Shown here: positions 56,613-64,000 of the stretch, piece after piece | Position numbering within the stretch: the first letter of the stretch is position 1 | Layout of the letters: each line of letters starts with the position of its first letter | Assembly (NCBI RefSeq): GCF_048544455.1 | Contig: NC_133536.1 | Coordinates: 196,729,325 to 196,793,324, forward strand | From: Silene latifolia | Lineage: Eukaryota > Streptophyta > Magnoliopsida > Caryophyllales > Caryophyllaceae | Direction: 5' to 3' | DNA: 64,000 nt | Notes under the pieces: generated by a model | Database searches by the model: none | The model's input: only the letters and a program-made list of their open reading frames with translations | What the model was told of the DNA's origin: nothing | Program-made: the position numbers and the translations under genes

Positions 56613-57166
56613 TAGGGCAGAGTACGGATCGGGTATCCGATCCAAAGTGCTAGTTCGGATCGGATATCCATATTATAAATCCTCAAATTAGATATCCAAT
56701 ATCCAAACCAAATGTTTCGGATATCCAATATTCGGGTATCCAAAATAATCGGATCGGTGTGGATATCCATCAGATATCCATACTTTTTAATTTACTTTAA
56801 AATTAAGTTTGAAACACGATTATATACAGTCTTGCATGATGATTTTCTTTAGTATTCTTATTCCAATGTTCTCGACATAAAATTCAAGTACCACTTAGTT
56901 ATTTCTCTAATATTTTAAACATTAATTAAGTTGTTGTATAAAATAAAATTTTATTTTCTCGAAGTTATACTAGAAAAATATAGTTTCGGATCGGATCGGA
57001 TATCCAAATGTTTTAATTCTAACATCCATATCCAAACCAAAATCAAAGATTTCGGATCAGATATCCAAACCAAACTTAACTTTCGGATCGGATATCCAAC
57101 ACTTCGGATCGGATTCGGATCGGATATTGGATCAGTTTGGATAATCGGATTTTTTTCTCAGCCCTA
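56613..57166. mobile_element. hAT-like MITE rich in GGATATCC repeats
   Basis: The terminal inverted repeats TAGGGCAGAG and CTCAGCCCTA and a perfect 8-bp duplication GCTGTTGC (56605-56612, 57167-57174) mark a hAT-type element of 554 bp. Both subterminal regions are packed with GGATCGGATATCCAA-type motifs, which are self-complementary at GGATATCC. No transposase is encoded. Confidence 0.85.
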
Positions 57167-57688
57167 GCTGTTGCGCCTCTTCCCCAGCTCCTTTCTGCGT
57201 ATTTTCAAATCTTTTCGAGATTTACTTCCAAAGTTTCTCCGAAACCCTAATTCCTTCGTGTGATTAGTATAAATAGGGACCTTTCCTCATATTTCTCACG
57301 CGAGTGTCCGCCCTTCTCTTCTCCCTTTGCATTCTAGACCACGCTATTGCTTTTTGGCGTCTACGTGCTTGAACTTTCGACCACGTAAGCTCGGATCCTT
57401 CTGAATACCAGCCTCGTTTTGCATAACCGACCAATTTGACCAACTCCACATCAATCAATTTTAATCAATCTTATTCGTTTTCCTCTTAGAGGGCACTTTC
57501 GTCGTACATTCGAGTCGAGCATCACTAAACGTTAACTTAGTCAATCTCGCTTCGTCAAACATGTAAGTCTGAGGGTGTATAATCCTTCTTTTATTATTGT
57601 ACTTTATTTTTGTAATCATTATTGTAAGATTTACGTCGAAAATATATTCAAAACCGATTTCTAAAACCTTTAATCAAACCCTTTTTAC

Positions 57689-59593
57689 TGAGTTCGATGT
57701 TTTCTGCGATGCGTCAAAGTTTAGGTTGGGTTGTGTCCTGATGCAGAAGGGTAAAGTTGTGGCTTATGCTTCCCGAAAGTTGAAAGTTCACGAGATGAAC
57801 TACCCGACTCACGATCTTGAGTTAGCAGCAGTGGTGTTTGCACTTAAGCTGTGGCGACACTACTTGTATGGAGTCTCTTGCAACTTTTATACGGATCATA
57901 AGAGCTTGAAGTATATCTTCACTCAGAGAGATCTTAACATGTGGCAGAGACGTTGGTTGGAGTTGCTTAACGACTACAAGATTGAGCTGCAGTATCATGA
58001 GGGTAAGGCAAACGTGGTTGCCGATGCTTTGAGTAGCAAGGTGTGCCATGGTATGAGATCTGTGTTGGTGTTACCTGATGACTTGAGTCGAGAGTTCCAG
58101 AAGATGAGCCTTGAGGTAGTTCTTCCTGGTACTTTAGATTTGAGTGCGATGGTTGCTGAACCCGAGATCCTTCATGAGATCCGAGTTAAGCAAAGAGAGG
58201 ATGAATACTTAGAAGGAGTTCGAGTCGCTATAAGCGAAGGGCGCACCAAATACTTCGACGTTGGACCTGATGATGGTCTACGATTCCATGGTCGTTGGTG
58301 TGTGCCTAGCTGTGAGGTCTTAAAATGTAAGATTCTCAAAGAGGCTCATAGTACTCCCTATTCGGTTCATCCTGGTGGTGATAAGATGTACAAGGATCTG
58401 AAGCTAAAGTTTTGGTGGCCGGGTATGAAGAAAGAGATCGCCGAATTTGTGAGTCGTTGCTTGGTTTGTCAGAAGGTTAAGTTCGCACATCAGAGACCTG
58501 GTGGTCTACTGAAACCGTTGGATATTCCCACATGGAAATGGGATTCGATTTCGATGGACTTCGTTATGGGTTTGCCGAGGTCGCCGAGAGGAATGAATGC
58601 GATTTGGGTCATGGTTGATCGTTTGACTAAGGTCGCGCATTTCATTCCGATGAAGGAGACTTGGGGTCTCGAGGAACTAGCGAATGCTTATCAACGAGAG
58701 ATCATTCGTCTTCATGGGTTCCTAAGGATATCATCTCTAACCGTGATCCGAGGTTTTGTTCTCAGTTTTGGAAGAAGCTTCAGTTGGCTTTGGGTAGTGA
58801 GCTTAAGATGAGTACGGCTTTTCATGCTGCAACTGATAGTCAGAGTGAGCGTACGATTCAGACTCTCGAGGATATGTTGCGAGCTTGTGCTTTGGAGTTC
58901 CAAGTTACTTGGGAGAAGAGTCTATCGCTTGTGGAGTTTTCCTACAATAACAGTTACCAAGCTAGTATTCAGATGGCTCCGTTTGAGGCACTTTATGGAA
59001 GGAAGTGTCGTAGTCCTTTGTCTTGGGACGATTCTAGTGAGGCTGTCATTCTTGGTCCAGAGTTGGTTCAAGAATCGATCGAGCAAGTGAGGTTGATCCG
59101 CGAGAAGCTTAAGGCAGCCCAAGATCGACAGAAGACGTATGCAGACTTGCGGCGTAGGCCGATTGAGTTTGAGGTTGGCGATAAGGTTTTTCTTAAGGTT
59201 TCGCCGATGAAAGGTGTTAAGAGGTTTGGGCTTAAGGGCAAGCTTAGTCCTAAGTACATTGGACCGTATGAGGTGCTCGAGAGAGTTGGCGAGGTAGCCT
59301 ATAGGTTGGCTTTACGTCCGAATCTGTCAAAGGTTCACGATGTGTTCCATGTGTCGCAGTTGCGTCGTTATCGCAGTGATCCTTCTCATGTTCTACAGGC
59401 TGATGTTATCGAGGTTGAGCCTAACCTGACTTATGAGGAACGTCCTGTTCGAATTTTGGAACGTCAGGAGAAGAGGTTAAGGAATAAGGTTGTACCTTTG
59501 GTTCGGGTTCTGTGGAGGAGTCAAAAGTTTGAGCAAGAGACTTGGGAAACCGAAGCGTCTATGCGAGAGAAGCATCCACATCTTTTCGAGTGA
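57689..59593 (+). pseudogene. truncated chromovirus pol: RNase H, integrase, chromodomain-like end
   Basis: The sequence begins abruptly inside RNase H ([20 protein letters not shown]). It continues with [20 protein letters not shown] and [11 protein letters not shown], then integrase: an HHCC finger ([11 protein letters not shown] ... CLVCQKVK), catalytic D in [11 protein letters not shown] in ISNRDPRF and E in SQSERTIQTLEDM. It ends in a GPY-like module (IGPYEVLERVGEVAYRLAL, SKVHDVFHVSQLRRY) and a tail like the chromodomain of Tekay/Del elements (TYEERPVRILERQEK, LVRVLWR, ETWETEASM). One missing base near 58717 shifts the frame in integrase. The gag, protease and reverse transcriptase are absent, removed together with flanking Tat LTR sequence. 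Confidence 0.88.
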
Positions 59594-59630
59594 GGTAGTT
59601 CTCTTATCAAGTTTCGAGGACGAAACTTCT

Positions 59631-59640
59631 TTTTAGGGGG
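59631..59640 (+). promoter_or_regulatory. polypurine tract region of the chromovirus
   Basis: TTTTTAGGGGG after CGAGGACGAAAC, a few bases before the LTR start, is the standard arrangement of Tekay/Del-like elements. Confidence 0.55.
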
Positions 59641-60094
59641 TTGGATTGTAACACCCCTAATTTCCGTAATATAATTTTATAATTTTATTTTCCCATATTT
59701 CATATTTTATTTTCCGGGAAAATATCCGTCTCTTGTCTTTTGGGCTCGTTGGGCTCGAAAACGGTGAAGACCCGCTCCTTCCTTAGGTCTCACGTGTTTC
59801 TTGGTGTAGATGGGTGAGTTTTGGGCCTAAACCTAGAATAAACCCATGAGCTTCTCTATATATATATGAGGGGAAACCAAACCCTTGCTTTTCTTTCCTC
59901 ATAATTTTCAAACCCTAAACCTAATTTCTTTCCTCCTCCTTCCTCCTTGTGCCGCGCGCCCCTCGCCTAGGGTTTCGTGCCGTTCTTCCTCTTCCTCCTT
60001 CCTTCATCATCTTTCGTGCTTAGATCGATCCTACTTCTTGGATTTATCAATCTTTTTCGTAAGTTTTATGTTTTTCGCGTAGTTTTTATAGTCT

Positions 60095-60196
<102 letters not shown>

Positions 60197-60574
60197 TATA
60201 TTTATTAGATTCGTTATCTTTGGCACGTGGATGATTTTATGAAGGCGTGGAAGTTGCTCCTGGAGAGGACGTTTATATCGTTGAAGACGATCTCTAGGGT
60301 TTATTTGCTTAATAAGGTAACTAGGTGTTTCTCTTTTAATTGTGTTTGTGCCAATTGATGTAATTAATATGATTTAATGATTATTTTGCATGATTGGTGC
60401 ATGTTTGATTATTTGTTATCATGATTAAATATGTTTCATATGTTTGTATATGTTTTTATGCATTAATTATATATCATATGTTGCTTATGCATTAAATTAT
60501 GGGTGTCATGAGCGCAATTAGGGTTTATGAATAAACCCTAGTGGCGGCATGATAGGCGGCCAAGAGTTCTCTCC

Positions 60575-60945
60575 AAAGTTATAGCTAAAGCTAGTATAAC
60601 CTTGATGATGATTCATGTGTTATAGCTAAAGTTAATACAACTTTGGGTAGTTACTCTAGTTATGGCTGAAGCTACTATAACATTGAAGTACGAGTTAAGG
60701 TTATAGCTGGAACTAACGTACCCTGAGATTTATGGCTCAAGGTTATGGTTGGAACTGGTATAACTTTGAGTTTCGTGTCAAGGTTATAGTTAAGGTAAGT
60801 ATAACTTCAAGTTATATATGCTGAAGTTATAGTCGAGGTTACTATAATCTCGCATCCAAAGTTCACGTTATGGTTAGGGTTATTATAACATTGAATGGTT
60901 AATGTTAAAAGTTATAGCTAGAGTACTATAACATTGAATGGTTGA
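60575..60945. repeat. array of GTTATAGCTAAAGCTAGTATAAC-like hairpin repeats
   Basis: About eight diverged units, spaced 40-55 bp, each have GTTATAG on the left and TATAAC on the right around a variable core, so each can fold on itself. They lie in the chromovirus LTR downstream of the (TA)n tract. Confidence 0.8.
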
Positions 60946-61315
60946 TACTTGTTTCACATGTTATGTGGTGTTCAGTTTCATTATATAACGCTATGTTTGC
61001 ATATATCGATTATTACTCTCGTTCGTATAATTGTAGGATAGTCAGTTATATTATCCTATGATTTGATAGTGATGTTATTCACATGTATGTATGGTCAGTT
61101 ATACTGTGCATTGTTTGTGGGCTGGTTGTATAGATGGCGTGAGGTATCAGTTACATACCGAACGGAATGAACTAATGCAACCCTTCTGGTCCGTGTGTAT
61201 GGTCTATGGTCGGGGGGGGGTAATGGAGGCGCTTGTTATACGCTCTATTCCCCGAGTGTCGTTCAAAGGTACGATTATTGCACCGAGAGTCCGGCCAGGT
61301 CTTAGACATATAGGC

Positions 61316-61485
61316 AGTGGTTATACGCTATACATAGTACCTTGGATGCAGTTGTTATACGGTCCACACCGATGGAGGCAGTTGTTATACGCTCCGTCAG
61401 TTCAGAGGCAGTTGTTATACGCTCTAACGGCGTTCGTTTTATACACCGTGCTTGTGACTGGAGGCAGATGTTATACGCTCTAGTA
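61316..61485. repeat. short tandem array of GGCAGTTGTTATACGCTC units
   Basis: Five or six copies of a phrase GAGGCAGTTGTTATACGCTC with spacers of 10-25 bp. The unit shares GTTATA with the array upstream. Confidence 0.8.
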
Positions 61486-63246
61486 GGTTGTTGGTTGGTC
61501 ACATGTTATGTGGTCACAGTGGTTCTATGATGTGCATGATGTCATAATGTGGTTTGTGTTATGCGTCGTCACATATTATCTGGTTTGGAGTAAACATTTC
61601 GAATACTTATCTTTTTATGCCATTGTTTTGGTAGTGAGTTGTTGTTAAGTTTTCATGAGTATAGATGGTCTCACATGTTTACTAGTTTTGCATCTCAATT
61701 GTTAATAATTGTTAGTTATATTCAATTGTTGTAAACATGACTGGGAGAGCATCTAGTTACTCCCGACTGATTGTCGACCCCCTTTTTTTCGTGTTGTTCG
61801 GTTTGATGCTGTTTGGTTGATGCTTGCTTGGGGAATGTGCGAAGCGAGCTTAATAATAAATTAGGAGTTTGTTTTTAAGTTTTAAGAACCTTTTGAATAA
61901 TGTATTAGTTGTTTTGGATTTAGTAGCGAACCGGATTGGTCAGGTGTTTCCGCCACCTTGACCCTTTTATCAGTATTATACTCTGATATTTACTTTATAT
62001 AAGTTTTTCCCTTGTTTTATAATCCGGGTTGTTACACTTATAATTTATATTTGCGGATTTTCGTCATTAAAATTAATTCGGGTTTTTAGAGGTTCGATTC
62101 ATCAATATTGAGTCTCTAAGATCCATATTTGGTATATTTTCATCTGTTCATTATCATTATCATCATTAGTTTGTCATTAATAAACCTAATAACCTAATTA
62201 ATTTGTTTTTGTTAATTTGATTCATATTTAACTTTGACATTAATCTTGTAATTAATTTGTTCTAATTATTTAAGTACATGTTTTATCGTTTTTATGACCT
62301 TTTCACATGTAAATAATATATTAAACAACTTTCATCCGAGTCAAACATTATTAATCGATCTTTAAATTACCAATGAATATTAACGATATGCAATTCCGGC
62401 TTCACAGCCAGAATTCACCTCAGGAACAGACGCAGTGAGCACTGCGCCTCTTCCAAGAGACGCAGCAGTGATGCGCCTGTTCCGAGTTGAATTCTGCCTC
62501 TGAACTTCCGTTGTTGCTTTGATCTAATTATTAGTTTACGTATTAATTAACTAATAATCGTATTATCACCTAATAATCTGTTTGTTTATTTATTTTTCCC
62601 TTTCTTTTCTAAAAATCATCCGTTTTAAGTGTATTTTAGACGTAAATCGATCATTCAAACCATTGTAATTATTGTAATTTTCTTTATTGTATTTTTATTG
62701 TATTTCTTTATTATTGTTTGTATGCTCTCACATGCAATTAACCTAAATTTCTACCTCGATATTAATGCATGTTAAATTACGTGTTTACCGACTTAGTCTA
62801 AATTCACATGCTAGGATTAATCTAATGGATGTTGCATAGCATGCATATAACCTTCAACATATCGAGTATAGACGATTTTTCCTAATCATTAGTAGAGGCC
62901 GCTATCGAGGCGGGCGGGATTAGGTGTTCGATCAAAAGAGCTTCCTAATACGTACCCTCACCCCTTACTCCAGATCTCTATGAACATCCATGTTCATTGG
63001 CATCCACGAGAGTCATTCTAGACATAGAATGCTAAGGGTAATGAGTTCTTGGTGTTCATGTCACTACTTTGTGTCTTGACATGGCACGAGGTATTCGAAC
63101 GGTTTCCAATTTTCCAGAATAAATTGGTGGCGACTCCACAAATGCAAAGCTTGCTCGCTTTCTCCCGAGCGAGCCTCGTGGGCCCGCGTCCACAGTATAA
63201 TGGATCAATAAATTAAATTTACGATGTTATACAAGTATTAGACTGG

Positions 63247-63275
63247 CCCGTGCATTGCACGGGATTTAAAACTAG
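63247..63275 (+). mobile_element. Helitron 3' terminus, plus orientation
   Basis: The stem-loop CCCGTGCATTGCACGGG (63247-63263) is followed by ATTTAAAACTAG, ending at 63275 before host T. The 5' end was not found. Only 48 bp separate it from the right target duplication of the Tat element, so the Tat element inserted into this Helitron and the rest lies left of 38663 if it survives. Confidence 0.7.
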
Positions 63276-63513
63276 TTTATTAATGATAAGTGAGAATTTA
63301 AGAATGGAGCTATACAACTTCTTTAAGGTACTTTTGTACTAAAAAAGATTGAGCTAGTGATGCGTTAAGCATATATAAGAAATAACAATCAAGAATATCA
63401 CAAATTCCTATTTAAGGTGGGTTAAATAGTTAGAATATAACAAAAGCATAATGAATAAAATAGCAACAGATTATATTATATGCACAAGTGAGTTGATATT
63501 TTATCCGTTTTAA

Positions 63514-64000
63514 CTAGTTTTGATACCCGTGAAAATCACGGGTCCGTCCTTGCTTGCGACTTCTTTATTCTACTAATTTGATAACAACATGCACATTGTT
63601 ACTTTTGCTTGTTGAGTAAATGTTGCAAATATAAGAAAGAAACTTGGTGTAGCATATTGGCAACTACTTAAAAGTGAAAAAAAGTCATTGTTTCATCTAG
63701 GAGAGAGAAGAGTGTGATGAGTGAGCGACAGTGGGGCTGATAAGATAATGCTCAAGCGAGCCACACCGACTCTCATCGCTTTGCGCTAGTGTAGTGGTTG
63801 TGGGACGGCGTGGTGTTTTGTGGTGGTTTTCAGGTTAGGTGGTAATGGTGGTGTTAATGAGAGGGTGGTGGTGGTGTGGTGTTAGTGATGTGTGTGTGGC
63901 ACATCATATGGGAGAACTATTGTCCATGCCCTATTACAAAATCTACGTTTATTCTTATGTCGTCTTACCCACCAATTGTGTAGAAAACGGATTTATAAAA
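63514..64000 (-). mobile_element. Helitron 3' terminus, minus orientation, running off the window
   Basis: On the minus strand the stem-loop ACCCGTGATTTTCACGGGT (63524-63542) is followed by ATCAAAACTAG, ending at 63514, with host A outside. The body extends to the right beyond the window. The last 250 bp are GT-rich with no recognisable coding sequence. Confidence 0.65.

Overview
The window is plant nuclear DNA: AT-rich, full of microsatellites and transposable elements, with intron-containing gene remnants, F-box genes, Ty1/copia and Ty3/gypsy retrotransposons, Helitrons, LINEs, SINEs and MITEs. The repertoire suggests a eudicot. A Caryophyllales member such as Silene is an impression only, not a firm call.

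Region 1 (1-7.2 kb) is repeat DNA. It holds two short non-autonomous Helitrons (499-2244 and 3558-5877, both reading on the minus strand), the terminal part of a CACTA transposon (ending at 2982), several microsatellites and two tandem-duplicated AT-rich blocks.

Region 2 (7.8-12.8 kb) holds the only gene that looks intact, an F-box/DUF295-type protein gene on the minus strand (8107-9276) with a probable intron in its 5' leader. A degenerate tandem copy lies at 11268-12462. Two small Stowaway-like MITEs lie in and beside the leader.

Region 3 (13.5-25.6 kb) is a graveyard of gene pieces on the minus strand: part of an F-box-associated-domain gene beside an Au-like SINE, then exons of a TELO2 (Tel2) homologue, then exons of an MCM-binding protein (MCMBP/ETG1) homologue lying inside the TELO2 remnant, with a 5'-truncated LINE between them. 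Both genes carry stops, frameshifts and internal deletions. A Tourist/PIF-like MITE lies at 25336-25593.

Region 4 (26.5-38.6 kb) holds a solo LTR (TSD CATAT), a run of microsatellites including a near-perfect 102-bp palindrome, and a young Ty1/copia element (28542-36235; its two 207-bp LTRs read as identical; TSD GTTAC). A 3.2-kb recombinant gypsy-type element (29708-32872, TSD CCCTG) is inserted in its gag-pol. A PIF-like MITE and a 5'-truncated LINE follow.

Region 5 (38.7-63.2 kb) is one large Ty3/gypsy element of the Tat type (TSD GTATA on both sides). Its gag-pol is decayed and interrupted by a solo LTR (TSD GAAAA). Downstream of integrase it carries two genes on the opposite strand; one reads as a six-exon gene with canonical splice sites and a plant-mobile-domain-like protein. 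Its 3' LTR is interrupted by a hAT-like MITE (8-bp TSD) and by the truncated 3' half of a chromovirus with its own 2.4-kb LTR. The same quasi-palindromic GACGCAG...CTGCGCCTC hairpin module occurs three times per LTR and again just upstream of each antisense gene.

The right edge (63.2-64.0 kb) holds two more Helitron 3' termini. No cellular operon-like cooperation is visible. The logic of the window is nested insertion, and the insertion order can be read from target-site duplications.
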